NCBI RefSeq assembly: GCF_001507855.1
Contig: NZ_LGEN01000014.1
Coordinates: 22,741 to 86,740 of the forward strand
DNA length: 64,000 bases
Direction of reading: 5' to 3'
DNA from: Halomonas sp. 54_146
Lineage (GTDB): Bacteria > Pseudomonadota > Gammaproteobacteria > Pseudomonadales > Halomonadaceae
Position numbers and translations under genes: made by a program. Of this stretch, positions 48,021 to 57,014 are shown in pieces. Under the pieces are notes generated by a model that was not told the DNA's origin, searched no databases, and saw nothing but the letters and a program-made list of their open reading frames with translations. The stretch's first letter is position 1. The number at the start of each line of letters is the position of its first letter.

Positions 48021-48098
48021 ATATAATGGTGGTGAATGCGCACGTCTGCAAGCGAAAAGACTGGTTAAAAGGTCTCAAAATGGGCCAGTACTCATACG

Positions 48099-48944
48099 CT
48101 ACTCTTCTACCCACCAATCCGCCTGATAGCGGCTTTCAGCACCAAGCAGCGGTGTGATTTCCGCCATCGCTGCCGCCAGGCGTTGATCCAGCCCCCAGGG
48201 TGGATTAATCACCAGCATACCGCTACCAAACATGCCGTGAGCCTGCTCTCCGGGTTCACGCAGTAGCAGCTCGCTGCGCCATATTTTGCGCACGCCGCTC
48301 TCTTTCAGGCTGCTTAATAGGGTGTGATGATGGCCAGCGGGCAGCAGCGGGTACCACACTAACACCACCCCGTGGCGCGCTTTCTCCAGCGTAAATACCA
48401 CCGTTTCAGCCACTTCTTGATACTCCGCTTTACGCTCGTAGCTAGGGTCGATAAGCACACATAACCGTGGCGTTATCACCGGCAGCATGGCCGTTAGCCC
48501 CGCTAATCCATCACCGAATACACGCTGCGCATGCGGCGACAACCCCTGAGCGTTAAGCTGCTCATGCTCGCCGGGGTGCAGTTCAAACAGCCGCAGGTGG
48601 TCCTGCTCACGCAGCGAATGGCTCAGCCACCAAGGGGAGCCTGGGTAATGAGTCAGTGTCTCTGGTATGGGTTGAGCGCTTGTTAGCTCCTCTTTCCAGG
48701 CGTTCAAAAGTGGGTCACTCAAAGTGCTGCGTGCCTGCCACAGCGGCCAGATACCTTCTCGGTACTCTTGCAAGCGTTGGGTCTCTGTGGCGCTCAGCGG
48801 ATAGAGCCCTCTTCCCGCATGAGTATCAACATATGTAATGGCTGATTTTTTACGTAATAAATGATGAATGACCGCGTAAAGCGTCAGATGTTTATGAACA
48901 TCCGCAAAATTTCCGGCATGGTAAGCATGTTGGTAAGACAGCAT
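48099..48944 (-). CDS. rlmJ: 23S rRNA (adenine-2030-N6)-methyltransferase
   Basis: A 281-residue RlmJ (YhiR) enzyme. MLSYQHAYHAGNFADVHKH is the family N-terminus, YVDTHAGRGLY is the AdoMet motif, and LIDPSYE is the catalytic D/NPPY-like motif. It marks the return of core genome. Confidence 0.95.
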   Translation of the reverse strand: MLSYQHAYHAGNFADVHKHLTLYAVIHHLLRKKSAITYVDTHAGRGLYPLSATETQRLQEYREGIWPLWQARSTLSDPLLNAWKEELTSAQPIPETLTHYPGSPWWLSHSLREQDHLRLFELHPGEHEQLNAQGLSPHAQRVFGDGLAGLTAMLPVITPRLCVLIDPSYERKAEYQEVAETVVFTLEKARHGVVLVWYPLLPAGHHHTLLSSLKESGVRKIWRSELLLREPGEQAHGMFGSGMLVINPPWGLDQRLAAAMAEITPLLGAESRYQADWWVEE

Positions 48945-48971
48945 GGCGACTCGTTAACAGAAAGAAATGAA

Positions 48972-49001
48972 AAAGCCCGCTATGGGAGCATAGCGGGCTT
49001 T
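48972..49001. terminator. Bidirectional-looking terminator hairpin
   Basis: An 11-base stem aaagcccgcta / tagcgggcttt with an eight-base loop, between the OmpA-like gene and rlmJ. Both genes are on the minus strand, so it ends the OmpA-like transcript. Confidence 0.8.
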
Positions 49002-49040
49002 AAGCAGCAATAGCCGCATTAACCGAAGCGTGAAATAGCG

Positions 49041-49718
49041 TTAACGCTGGCCGTCTCCGGTCGGGGTTAGGGTAATTTCTACCCGGCGGTTTTGGGCGCG
49101 CCCCTGCTCGTTGTCGTTACTGGCAACTGGCTGGGTGGCACCATATCCAGAAGTATTAAGACGCATAGAGGAGACACCGTTCTGGGATAAGTAACTACCC
49201 ACGGCTTGAGCGCGGCGCTCAGACAGGCGCTGGTTGTAGCTCGCATTGCCCGTGCTATCGGTGTGGCCTGCGATGTTAACCCGCGTGTCTTGGTACTGGG
49301 TGAGCACATTCGCGACTTGATTAAGCGCGTTACGGGCTTCACTGGTAAGCTCCGCTGAGTCAAAGCCAAAGGTCACACCGCTTGGCATGTTAAGGACAAT
49401 ATCATCCCCACGGCGATCAATCTCAATGCGCGACCCTTGCAGGTTTTCACGCAGCTGCTGTTCTTGGCGGTCCATATAAACACCAATGCCGGCACCGGCA
49501 GCAGCACCCACGGCTGCACCAATTAGTGCACGATCACGACGGCTAGTACTGCCATCTCCAGAAAGTGCGCCGGCAGCAGCACCAACAGCAGCACCAATCC
49601 CAGAGCCCATGGCGGTGCTTGAGCGTTGCGTTTGGCCACCGTAAGGGTCCGATGTAGCGCAACCTGCTACTAAAATAGCGGCGGCTAACGGTGTCAGTAG
49701 TCGAGAAATACGCATCAC
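49041..49718 (-). CDS. OmpA-family lipoprotein with glycine-zipper segment
   Basis: A 225-residue outer-membrane lipoprotein. The lipobox LVAGC places the lipidated Cys near residue 19. Two glycine-zipper stretches (GIGAAVGAAAGAL, IGAAVGAAAGAGIGVY) follow, and the C-terminal OmpA peptidoglycan-binding domain has NIAGHTDSTGNASYNQRLSE. It resembles YiaD. AGGAG is six bases upstream of the start. Confidence 0.9.
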   Translation of the reverse strand: MMRISRLLTPLAAAILVAGCATSDPYGGQTQRSSTAMGSGIGAAVGAAAGALSGDGSTSRRDRALIGAAVGAAAGAGIGVYMDRQEQQLRENLQGSRIEIDRRGDDIVLNMPSGVTFGFDSAELTSEARNALNQVANVLTQYQDTRVNIAGHTDSTGNASYNQRLSERRAQAVGSYLSQNGVSSMRLNTSGYGATQPVASNDNEQGRAQNRRVEITLTPTGDGQR

Positions 49719-49848
49719 ACACTCCTTGTTTAGCTTAGTTTTTTAGATTAGTTTTATTTAGCTTGGTCTTGATTAAATGAGTATTGGTTGTCTGCAAATT
49801 TTTGTATCGAGAAAGCTTCCTTGTGAAAAAGCTTCTGTGTATCGATGA

Positions 49849-51063
49849 TCAATCATCACAAATCAATGCCAGCAACTCGTTCAAGAATAATAGACCTTGG
49901 GGCGATGCACGTAGTTTTTCAGGCATTTGCATCAAAAGTCCTTTTTTATCGGCAGTTTGTAACCGCTCTAGTAACATGACGTCACTTTGTCCGGTATTCG
50001 CCGACCAGGTATCTAAAGTAACACCCTGAGTAAGCCGCAGAGCGTTCATGGCAAATTCCAGCGGTAACTCATCTGGCGTTAGTAGCTGCTTCCCGGCAAT
50101 AAAACCACGCAGGTCATTGAAACGCTTTAAATAAGCATCAGGCTGGCGGGTTTTCCAGCGCCGCTCAATACACCACTGCCCGTTCTGATCAATATGACTC
50201 AGCTTGCCATGGGCACCGGCACCAATGCCCAGGTAATCCCCAAACTGCCAATAATTGAGGTTATGACGACTTTGATGATGGGCGGTGGCGTAGGCCGAAA
50301 TTTCGTAGCGCTCAAACCCCGCCTGCTCTAAACGCTGATGCCCTTTATCCTGAATATCCCAAAGTGCTTCTTCCTCCGGCAGTGTCGGCGGGCTGGAGTG
50401 AAAAGCGGTATTCGGCTCTAAGGTCAATTGGTACCAAGAAAGGTGTTCCGGCGCTAATGCCAGCGCTTGCTCAATATCGTCCATCGCCAGTTGCGGCGTT
50501 TGGCCGGGCAAGCCGTGCATAAGGTCGATATTAATATTGGTAAAGCCCGCCTGGCGCGCTTGTTGTACCGCAGCGACGGCTTCATTGCCGCTATGAATGC
50601 GCCCAAGAGCATACAGTTGATCAGGTTGAAAGCTCTGAATACCCAGCGATAAACGATTAATACCGGCGTTACGGTAACCAATGAAACGTTCTTGTTCCGT
50701 GGTGCCTGGGTTTGCCTCCAAGGTAATCTCAGCATCGTCGGCAATAGGTAAACGTGCTTTTATTTCACGCAGTAAACGCTGATAAAACACCGGTGAAAGC
50801 AGGCTAGGCGTTCCCCCGCCAATAAAAATGGTCTGTATTTCTCGCCCAGCCGCTAGGGCAAGATCGCCGTCCAAATCTTGTAACAACGCCTTAAGGTAAG
50901 CTTCTTCGGGTAAATCACGGGGCGTAAAGCCGTGCGAGCCGGGTTCATAAGGGCTAGGTTCATAAGGGCTAGGTTCGTGAGAATTGAAATCACAATAGGG
51001 GCACTTACGAACACACCAAGGCGTGTGGATATAAAGCGATAGCGGCGGCAGCGTGTTAGCCAT
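49849..51063 (-). CDS. hemW: Heme chaperone HemW-like radical SAM protein
   Basis: A 404-residue radical SAM protein. The CxxxCxxC cluster site is Cys17, Cys21 and Cys24 (WCVRKCPYCDF), as in HemW rather than HemN. A repeat-derived insert EPSPYEPSPYEPGS follows at residues 30-43. HemW transfers heme to respiratory enzymes. The gene overlaps rdgB by eight bases. Confidence 0.92.
   Translation of the reverse strand: MANTLPPLSLYIHTPWCVRKCPYCDFNSHEPSPYEPSPYEPGSHGFTPRDLPEEAYLKALLQDLDGDLALAAGREIQTIFIGGGTPSLLSPVFYQRLLREIKARLPIADDAEITLEANPGTTEQERFIGYRNAGINRLSLGIQSFQPDQLYALGRIHSGNEAVAAVQQARQAGFTNINIDLMHGLPGQTPQLAMDDIEQALALAPEHLSWYQLTLEPNTAFHSSPPTLPEEEALWDIQDKGHQRLEQAGFERYEISAYATAHHQSRHNLNYWQFGDYLGIGAGAHGKLSHIDQNGQWCIERRWKTRQPDAYLKRFNDLRGFIAGKQLLTPDELPLEFAMNALRLTQGVTLDTWSANTGQSDVMLLERLQTADKKGLLMQMPEKLRASPQGLLFLNELLALICDD
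50942..50971. repeat. 15-bp direct repeat inside hemW
   Basis: ggttcataagggcta occurs twice in tandem, with a third partial copy, and adds five-residue EPSPY units directly after the radical SAM cysteines without breaking the frame. Confidence 0.9.
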
Positions 51064-51664
51064 GTGCCACCTTCAGTAATTCCACCAGCCCTTGCAGCGC
51101 GCGGCCGCGATGGCTGAGACGATTTTTCGTGTCACTGGGAAGCTCGGCAACACTCATGCCCTGGTCAGGTAACCAGAACAGTGGGTCATAGCCAAACCCT
51201 TCCTGCCCGCGAGGATGGGCGAGAATTTCGCCTTCCCAGCTACGCTGCACAATCACTGGCACAGGGTCTTCAGGGTGGCGCAAATAGACCAGCACGCACC
51301 AGTAGCGGCCACTGCGCTGACCTTCCGCACAATCACTTAATGCGGCGAGCAGCTTTTGGTTATTTTTATCATCGCTTTTAGGCTCGCCACCGTACCGCGC
51401 GGAGTAAATACCCGGCGCGCCCTGCAGGGCGTCCACTTCGAGGCCTGAATCGTCAGCCAGTGCGGGCAATCCACTAATACGACTGGCCTCACGCGCTTTT
51501 AGCAGTGCGTTTTCTACAAACGTTAGCCCGGTCTCTTCTACTTCACTGACACCAAAATCTGCCTGAGGGCGAACGTCAAAGCCCAGCGGCGAGAGTAATT
51601 GATTGAATTCTCTTAATTTTCCTGCATTGCCACTGGCAAGAACAAGAGTATTAACAGTAGCCAT
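51056..51664 (-). CDS. rdgB: XTP/dITP diphosphatase (non-canonical purine NTPase)
   Basis: A 202-residue Ham1/RdgB enzyme that removes dITP and XTP from the nucleotide pool. LVLASGNAGKLREF is the N-terminal SxNxxK motif, with ADDSGLEVDAL near residue 69 and SHRGRAL near the C-terminus. The ATG at 51664 fits the family start. It is followed by overlapping hemW, the common rdgB-hemW order. Confidence 0.95.
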   Translation of the reverse strand: MATVNTLVLASGNAGKLREFNQLLSPLGFDVRPQADFGVSEVEETGLTFVENALLKAREASRISGLPALADDSGLEVDALQGAPGIYSARYGGEPKSDDKNNQKLLAALSDCAEGQRSGRYWCVLVYLRHPEDPVPVIVQRSWEGEILAHPRGQEGFGYDPLFWLPDQGMSVAELPSDTKNRLSHRGRALQGLVELLKVAHG

Positions 51665-51947
51665 GGCGCGCACTCCAAATAGTAGGAGGTCAGTCTACGC
51701 GCTCGTTAAGCGCTTCAAAAGCCTTCTAATTGTTACTCAACGTATCTGTGAGAAAAATCAGACCCATAGTCTTATAAAAATAATAAAGCATTGTTTTTAA
51801 TACGAAAAACAAAATTAATTAAAAATAAAAAGGTGAAGAAAGCATAGGTTTTACCAAATAGTTAATAACAAAACTTTACGAAAAGTGTCTTATAGGTAAC
51901 AATCTAGCGGTTACCTGCTCACTCTTTCTTTCCATGAGGGCCACCTA

Positions 51948-52640
51948 ATGTCGCAGGAAAAGTCTACCGGATCGGTCTATATCGTCACCGAGAAAAGTGC
52001 TCAAGCTCAGCTGTTCGCTGAATACTTGAACAAGCATACCGGCTGTCAAATTAGTCTCCACTCACCCCATGTGGCCTTACCCATATCTGCTTCTAATAAT
52101 GTATTGATTTTGATTGATAGCGATCATATCGGCATTGATGCATTACCAGAGTGGCAAGAGAAATTACCTGAGGCGTTAGCTAAAACACCGTTAGCTGCTT
52201 TTAATATCCATGACATAGATCATGCATTAGAAGCACTTTCATGTGCGCAGTTAAAAGGGGTGTTTTATCGCAATGAAAGTCTTGATGTTATTTGCAAAGG
52301 CATTCACGCGTTGTTGGAAGGGGAACTATGGATGTCTCGGGATTTAATGGCGCGTTTAATCGTGTTTTATCGCAAGTATCAAAGTAATGCTTTCCGCCCA
52401 GCCTGTGGCTTAACCAACCGCGAAATGGAAATCATCTCTTTGCTAAGTGCAGGCTCATCTAATCAGCAAATTGCCGAAAAACTCTTTGTTAGTGAGCACA
52501 CGGTTAAGTCTCACCTTTACAACATATTCCGCAAAATTAACGTTCATAACCGTATACAAGCCCTGAATTGGATTCATCAGAACCTGGGGCCCATTTTGCC
52601 CAACATTGAAACTGCACGCAGTTTGCAGCGCCCTCGGTAG
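51948..52640 (+). CDS. csgD: CsgD-like LuxR-family regulator of curli
   Basis: A 230-residue regulator with a degenerate receiver-like N-terminal domain and a C-terminal LuxR HTH (NREMEIISLLSAGSSNQQIA, then VSEHTVKSHLYNIFRKINV). E. coli CsgD is 216 residues. GAGGG lies ten bases before the ATG. It heads the curli genes in the same direction, unlike the divergent arrangement in enterics. The 280 bases upstream are AT-rich and hold no gene. Confidence 0.85.
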   Translation: MSQEKSTGSVYIVTEKSAQAQLFAEYLNKHTGCQISLHSPHVALPISASNNVLILIDSDHIGIDALPEWQEKLPEALAKTPLAAFNIHDIDHALEALSCAQLKGVFYRNESLDVICKGIHALLEGELWMSRDLMARLIVFYRKYQSNAFRPACGLTNREMEIISLLSAGSSNQQIAEKLFVSEHTVKSHLYNIFRKINVHNRIQALNWIHQNLGPILPNIETARSLQRPR

Positions 52641-52650
52641 CGCTGCCGCT

Positions 52651-52756
52651 CAGGGGTAACTGAACAGGGGTAACTGAACAGGGGTAACTGAACAGAGTTA
52701 ACGAAAAAGAGATAGCTAAACAGAAATAACCAAACAGAGATACTAAACAGAGATAA
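52651..52756. repeat. 14-bp repeat array between csgD and csgE
   Basis: caggggtaactgaa occurs three times perfectly (52651, 52665, 52679) and then decays through about five diverged copies (cagagataactaaa-like) up to the csgE start. Confidence 0.9.
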
Positions 52757-52761
52757 CGGAT

Positions 52762-53283
52762 ATGACACGATTACCTTATTTAAACATCGCTATTTTTACT
52801 CTGCTCGTGTGTTTAACCACCTCTTTAGCGTTAGCCAATGAACCTACTGACCCCGCTGACGCGTTAGCAACTAACGAACAAGCAGCAATTGATGCGATTA
52901 ACCAGCTTTCAAGCCCTGATGGGCCTGAAGTGAAAGAGCGCACTAACGGCGGTAGTGAGTTAACGGGTGTGATGGTCGATCGCACCATCACTATGGCGGG
53001 CAAAACGTTTTACCGCGCCTTTAGCCAACGAGCAATGGATAACCGCATTATCGGTAACGCCACTATCACTATTAATGAGCGACCCGATGCACGCTGGGGT
53101 AGCCAAATATGGGTGATGGAAGGCAATCGGATGTATTTCAGAACACAGCTATCTCCAAGGATCAATGAAGCTGACCGTGCCGCCGGGGAAGCTGTACAAA
53201 CCGTTGAAGAGGCGCTGCTACGCCAACAGCTGGCTTCTGCGTTGATCTTTGACAAAGACCTAGGAAAAGAGGAGTTACGCTAA
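52762..53283 (+). CDS. csgE: Curli assembly chaperone CsgE
   Basis: A 173-residue periplasmic protein with a signal peptide (to about ALA-NE, residue 25). The mature part matches CsgE: ELTGVMVDRTITMAGKTFYR, then GSQIWVMEGNRMYF. CsgE caps the CsgG pore and delivers CsgA. Its stop overlaps the csgF start by one base. Confidence 0.92.
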   Translation: MTRLPYLNIAIFTLLVCLTTSLALANEPTDPADALATNEQAAIDAINQLSSPDGPEVKERTNGGSELTGVMVDRTITMAGKTFYRAFSQRAMDNRIIGNATITINERPDARWGSQIWVMEGNRMYFRTQLSPRINEADRAAGEAVQTVEEALLRQQLASALIFDKDLGKEELR

Positions 53284-53711
53284 TGAACAACAGACGCAAA
53301 ACAGCCTTAGCCAGTGTATTGGTAACCACCATCCTGGCAAACGCACTGCCTCTTCACGCAACGGCAGGAGAGCTTATTTACCGGCCGCTCAACCCTTCAT
53401 TTGGCGGTGATCCTTTTATGGGTAGCTACTTACTGGGTAAAGCCCAATCACAAGATACCAACACAGACCCTGATGCTAGAGGCTTTGAGTCGCTGTCTTC
53501 AACCGAACGGCTTATTCAAAGTCTTGAGAGCCGATTGATATCACAGCTAATCAGTGATGTGGGTGCGGGCGAACTCGGTGAAGGCTCATTTGATAGTGGC
53601 GACTTTAGCGTAGTGGTACGCGATGAAGGAGGCCAGCTCGTGGTTAGAGTGGTCGATAAAATTACCGGCGACGTTACCAATATCAGTGTGGGTGGTTTGT
53701 TCAACCCCTGA
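53283..53711 (+). CDS. csgF: Curli assembly protein CsgF
   Basis: A 142-residue protein with a signal peptide. The mature start ELIYRPLNPSFGGDPFMGSY is the CsgF segment that inserts in the CsgG channel, including the NPxFGG motif. It couples curlin nucleation to the pore. GAGGAG precedes the start within csgE. Confidence 0.94.
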   Translation: MNNRRKTALASVLVTTILANALPLHATAGELIYRPLNPSFGGDPFMGSYLLGKAQSQDTNTDPDARGFESLSSTERLIQSLESRLISQLISDVGAGELGEGSFDSGDFSVVVRDEGGQLVVRVVDKITGDVTNISVGGLFNP

Positions 53712-53821
53712 TGCATGTCTGCCTCGGTCACTAATAAAAGCGAATAAAAGCAAAGCTACGAAAAAACTAATAAGGCTACCTAACAGCCTACTTACTGTTG
53801 CGTGTCATTCAGGGGATCATC

Positions 53822-54652
53822 ATGAAAATTATCGCTTCACTACTCATGGTTAGTGTACTCAGCGGCTGTGCTGGAATGGTCGCAAATTCAGAGAATCTAG
53901 AAGGCGCGGAGGCAACGTTAACCCCACGGGGGGCAACCTACCAAGACTTGGTCTCGCTGCCGCCACCCGCAGGGCAAATATTTGTCTCTGTTTATGACTT
54001 CCGTGATCAAACTGGCCAATACCGCCCTGCACCTGCCAGCACATTTTCGACCGCTGTCACCCAGGGTGCTGCGGCCATGTTAACCGGCGCACTGGCGGAT
54101 TCCGGCTGGTTTATACCGCTTGAGCGTGTTGGTTTACAGAACCTGCTGACTGAACGGCGGATTATCCGCGCGGAGTTTGAACGCTTCGGCCAACCCGATA
54201 CCTTGCCATCACTTCGCGCTGCTTCTGTCATGCTTGAGGGCGGTATTATCGCCTATGAATCCAACGTGCGTACCGGCGGGGCTGGCGCTGAGTACTTTGG
54301 CATTGGTGCTTCAGGGCAATACCAGGTGGATCAGGTAACCGTCAATTTACGAGCCGTTGAAATATCAACCGGTGAAGTGCTGGCCAACGTTACCACCACA
54401 AAAACGATTTATTCTAAAGAGATGCGAGCAGGTGTTTATCGCTTTATCGACTTTCGTCGCTTGCTAGAAGCTGAGGTAGGCCTGACTACCAATGAACCTG
54501 TGCAGCTTGCAGTAATGTCAGCGATTGAATCAGCGGTTATTCATCTAGTAGCACGCGGGGTAGAAAATAATCTCTGGAATCTCGGTAATAACGTTAACTT
54601 CGAAGACACAATTTTGTCAGACTATCTCGATGCGCCTGTACCACTTCTTTAA
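53822..54652 (+). CDS. csgG: Curli secretion channel lipoprotein CsgG
   Basis: A 276-residue outer-membrane nonameric pore. The lipobox LSGC puts the lipidated Cys at residue 16. YDFRDQTGQYRPAPASTFST is the constriction-loop region, and ERVGLQNLLTERRIIRAE is characteristic. The start at 53822 is chosen because it gives a normal lipoprotein signal; an upstream in-frame codon at 53798 would spoil it. A terminator follows. Confidence 0.95.
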   Translation: MKIIASLLMVSVLSGCAGMVANSENLEGAEATLTPRGATYQDLVSLPPPAGQIFVSVYDFRDQTGQYRPAPASTFSTAVTQGAAAMLTGALADSGWFIPLERVGLQNLLTERRIIRAEFERFGQPDTLPSLRAASVMLEGGIIAYESNVRTGGAGAEYFGIGASGQYQVDQVTVNLRAVEISTGEVLANVTTTKTIYSKEMRAGVYRFIDFRRLLEAEVGLTTNEPVQLAVMSAIESAVIHLVARGVENNLWNLGNNVNFEDTILSDYLDAPVPLL

Positions 54653-54986
54653 TTCGCTAGGTAATTTTATATTGCATCAGCAGAAAGGGTTAATAGGGGT
54701 GTGAATTTTTATTATAAAACCATTTAAAAATATAAATACTTATTGATAACGGCTATCTATTCAGATAGCCGTTATTTTTTTAATGCTATGTATTAAAAGC
54801 CTATGTATTAAAAACCAATGCTCTGTATTAAAAACCCAGTATTAACACCCTAATACTTTCTTGAATAAAAAACATGAAAAACTTCGCGCAATAAATAAGA
54901 AAACATCTGATAGCGGAAATTCTCAATTGGTCCAAACTCAACACATCGAATACAAATTGATACAAACCGTTTCAGAGGGAAATAAT
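54653..54986. other. csgG-csgB intergenic region
   Basis: A 334-bp AT-rich spacer without a gene. It contains the csgG terminator (54746-54782), three to four copies of a tgtattaaaa(a/g) word (54787-54845), and presumably the csgBA promoter; I cannot place the -10 and -35 with confidence. Confidence 0.6.
54746..54782 (+). terminator. Rho-independent terminator after csgG
   Basis: A perfect 13-base stem ataacggctatct / agatagccgttat with a four-base loop, followed by seven T residues, 94 bases after the csgG stop. Confidence 0.9.
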
Positions 54987-55484
54987 ATGAAACTGAAAAA
55001 CACCTCCACTAAGCGATCAATACAAGCGGTAACGCTATTGATAGCGGCACTTTCAGTTTCTTTCTCTGTTAGTGCTGATAACAATCGAGTTGAACAGTTC
55101 ACTAAAAAAGCTAACCAGCACAGCCAGGGTAACTACAGCATAATTGCACAAATTGGTAACCATAATCGTACCAATGTTTCGCAATCCGCTAGTTACCAAG
55201 CCGGCAACTTTTCAAGTATCTACCAAGTTGGAAATGCCAACGCTGCAACAATTACCCAAGCCGGTGGCAATAACGTTAGCAACGTTTTCCAACAAGGAAA
55301 CAATCATCAAGTTGATATTACTCAGTCAGGAAGCGCATCAAGAGAGCTAAATACTTATGTGCGCCAACTTGGCAATCAAAGTGACATACAGATTTCACAA
55401 TCGGGGAGTGGCTACCGCGGCATTAGTGTTGAACAACAAGCATTTTCAAGCAATGCACGCGCAGTCACCGTCGAAACCTACTGA
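54987..55484 (+). CDS. csgB: Minor curlin / nucleator CsgB
   Basis: A 165-residue secreted protein. The start at 54987 (GAGGGA six bases upstream) gives a signal peptide ending VSA-DN. The mature part has about five curlin repeats of the S-x5-Q-x-G-N-x-N-x5-Q type (for example SIIAQIGNHNRTNVSQS), the last lacking the regular pattern as in CsgB nucleators. It precedes csgA by 55 bases. Confidence 0.88.
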   Translation: MKLKNTSTKRSIQAVTLLIAALSVSFSVSADNNRVEQFTKKANQHSQGNYSIIAQIGNHNRTNVSQSASYQAGNFSSIYQVGNANAATITQAGGNNVSNVFQQGNNHQVDITQSGSASRELNTYVRQLGNQSDIQISQSGSGYRGISVEQQAFSSNARAVTVETY

Positions 55485-55539
55485 GCAACATCAGTTGCCT
55501 CAGTAATTACTAAAGCAAGCATGACATAGGGAAAACACC

Positions 55540-56382
55540 ATGAAAACTCAAATCACCATTATCGCTGCCGCCGTTGCCTTCGCTATGAGTACTGGTGCAT
55601 CTGCACAGTACTGGGCTTCTGGTAGTGACTCAACGATTTACCAGGAAGGTAACAGCAATACGAATGCTGTTACCCAATGGGGTACTCAGACATCACGTAT
55701 TCATCAAGAAGGTAACAGCAACGCTGCAACGGTCACTCAAGACGATGTTGCAGGTATTGCGACTACTCTACCTGGCCAAAACAAATCTGGCATTAACCAG
55801 ATTGGCCAAACTAACGCAGCAACGGTTGCTCAATTAGGTGCTTTTAACGACTCAACCGTCTATCAGCAAGGCAACACTAATACTGCAAGCATTGACCAAG
55901 ATGGCTTTAAAAACCTTTCAGTATCAGAAGCCATTGGTAATTCTAATGGAACAAACATTACCCAAGTTGGCAAATTCAACGATAGCTATGCTTATCTTGA
56001 AGGAAACAGCAACTCAGCCACTGTTAGCCAGGATGGCTTTGAAAATAAATCGGTAATCGAGCAGGTTGGCAACTCCAACATTACTGAAGTTACCCAGAAT
56101 GGTGATTTCAACGATAGCTATGTTCACCTAAACGGCAACAGCAATGAAGCCTATGTGAATCAAGATGGCTATTCGCTTGACAGTACTATTCTAGCCACTG
56201 GTAACAGCAACATTCATCATGTAATGCAGTCTGGCTACAACCATGACTCTTATATCTACACCAATGGTAGCAACAACGTTCAGAACGTTACCCAAAGTGG
56301 CTACTTGTGGGGCGGTAACCACAACTCCAACATCGTTACTCACGGCAATAGCAACTCTAACACTGTAAGCCAAGCTCACTAA
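55540..56382 (+). CDS. csgA: Major curlin subunit CsgA, 11 repeats
   Basis: A 280-residue amyloid subunit. A signal peptide ends ASA-QY (residue 22). Eleven imperfect repeats of about 22 residues follow, with Ser/Gln, GNSN and Gln at fixed spacing (STIYQEGNSNTNAVTQ as the first); E. coli CsgA has five. Alternate repeats differ in a regular way, with units ending GxFND or DGF-x-N in turn, suggesting growth by duplication of a two-repeat block. The Gln ladder residues are partly replaced in the middle repeats. Confidence 0.92.
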   Translation: MKTQITIIAAAVAFAMSTGASAQYWASGSDSTIYQEGNSNTNAVTQWGTQTSRIHQEGNSNAATVTQDDVAGIATTLPGQNKSGINQIGQTNAATVAQLGAFNDSTVYQQGNTNTASIDQDGFKNLSVSEAIGNSNGTNITQVGKFNDSYAYLEGNSNSATVSQDGFENKSVIEQVGNSNITEVTQNGDFNDSYVHLNGNSNEAYVNQDGYSLDSTILATGNSNIHHVMQSGYNHDSYIYTNGSNNVQNVTQSGYLWGGNHNSNIVTHGNSNSNTVSQAH

Positions 56383-56461
56383 TCTTAGTCAGCATTAAGG
56401 CTAATAAGTACAAAGCTAAGCAGTATTAAAAAAATCGGTATTAAAAGTATCTAGTTATTGA

Positions 56462-56488
56462 AAACCGCCCCCCTGGGGCGGTTTTTTT
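56462..56488 (+). terminator. Rho-independent terminator after csgA
   Basis: A ten-base stem aaaccgcccc / ggggcggttt with a three-base loop and a run of seven T residues, 79 bases after csgA. Confidence 0.9.
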
Positions 56489-56573
56489 ATGGCTGTTTTT
56501 TTTATGGTGGTCTTGGTCTTTATATCGTTAATGAGCAAAAGCAAAGAGAAGTGAAAAGCGAATAAGTTTCAGA

Positions 56574-56936
56574 TTAACGAATCATCAGCGTTAATGTTCC
56601 CCCCGCCCCCTGGGTAGACGAGCGCGAACGGTTGCTGCCTTTTTGGATATCCACCTCCAACCGTTCATTATCACTTAACAGCTTTACGGTGCCTTCCAGC
56701 TCCGTACCGGTAAAAGTGTATTCAGCCGGCACTGTTCCGCTTTCTTCAACGTGCTCAGTGGTTTCATCTTCATGAGTAACACGCCAGTGGGCGGAAAATT
56801 CTGCGCCCGGCGTACCGCTCATGGTGATATGGATCTGGGTCATGTCCTGCTCCTGAGGCGACTGTGCAACCAGCGGAAAGCAGGCTAGCAGCCCCGCTGC
56901 GCACAGCATATATCGCCAAGCCGTTGGTCGTGTCAT
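56574..56936 (-). CDS. Hypothetical small secreted protein next to curli genes
   Basis: A 120-residue protein I do not recognise. It has a signal peptide (MLCAAGLLACFPLVAQS, cleavage near residue 25) and a mature domain of about 95 residues rich in alternating polar and hydrophobic strands (HITMSGTPGAEFSAHWRV, TVKLLSDNERLEVDI), so a small beta-sandwich in the periplasm is likely. It is convergent with csgA. A role in curli control is possible by position and size only. Confidence 0.65.
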   Translation of the reverse strand: MTRPTAWRYMLCAAGLLACFPLVAQSPQEQDMTQIHITMSGTPGAEFSAHWRVTHEDETTEHVEESGTVPAEYTFTGTELEGTVKLLSDNERLEVDIQKGSNRSRSSTQGAGGTLTLMIR

Positions 56937-56957
56937 GAGTGTGGGTCTCGCTTAATT

Positions 56958-56984
56958 AAAAGCCGCTCGATATGAGCGGCTTTT
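56958..56984 (-). terminator. Terminator of the hemL transcript
   Basis: An 11-base stem aaaagccgctc / gagcggctttt with a five-base loop, 31 bases beyond the hemL stop; it reads as a T-ended hairpin on the minus strand. Confidence 0.85.
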
Positions 56985-57014
56985 AGAGTATAGCGGGCTT
57001 TTAGTTACTTGCCG

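Noticed and set aside
55540..56382. Regular repeats resembling a CRISPR array
   Set aside because: The periodicity is at protein level (22-residue curlin repeats) inside an open signal-peptide gene; there are no identical DNA repeats with unique spacers.
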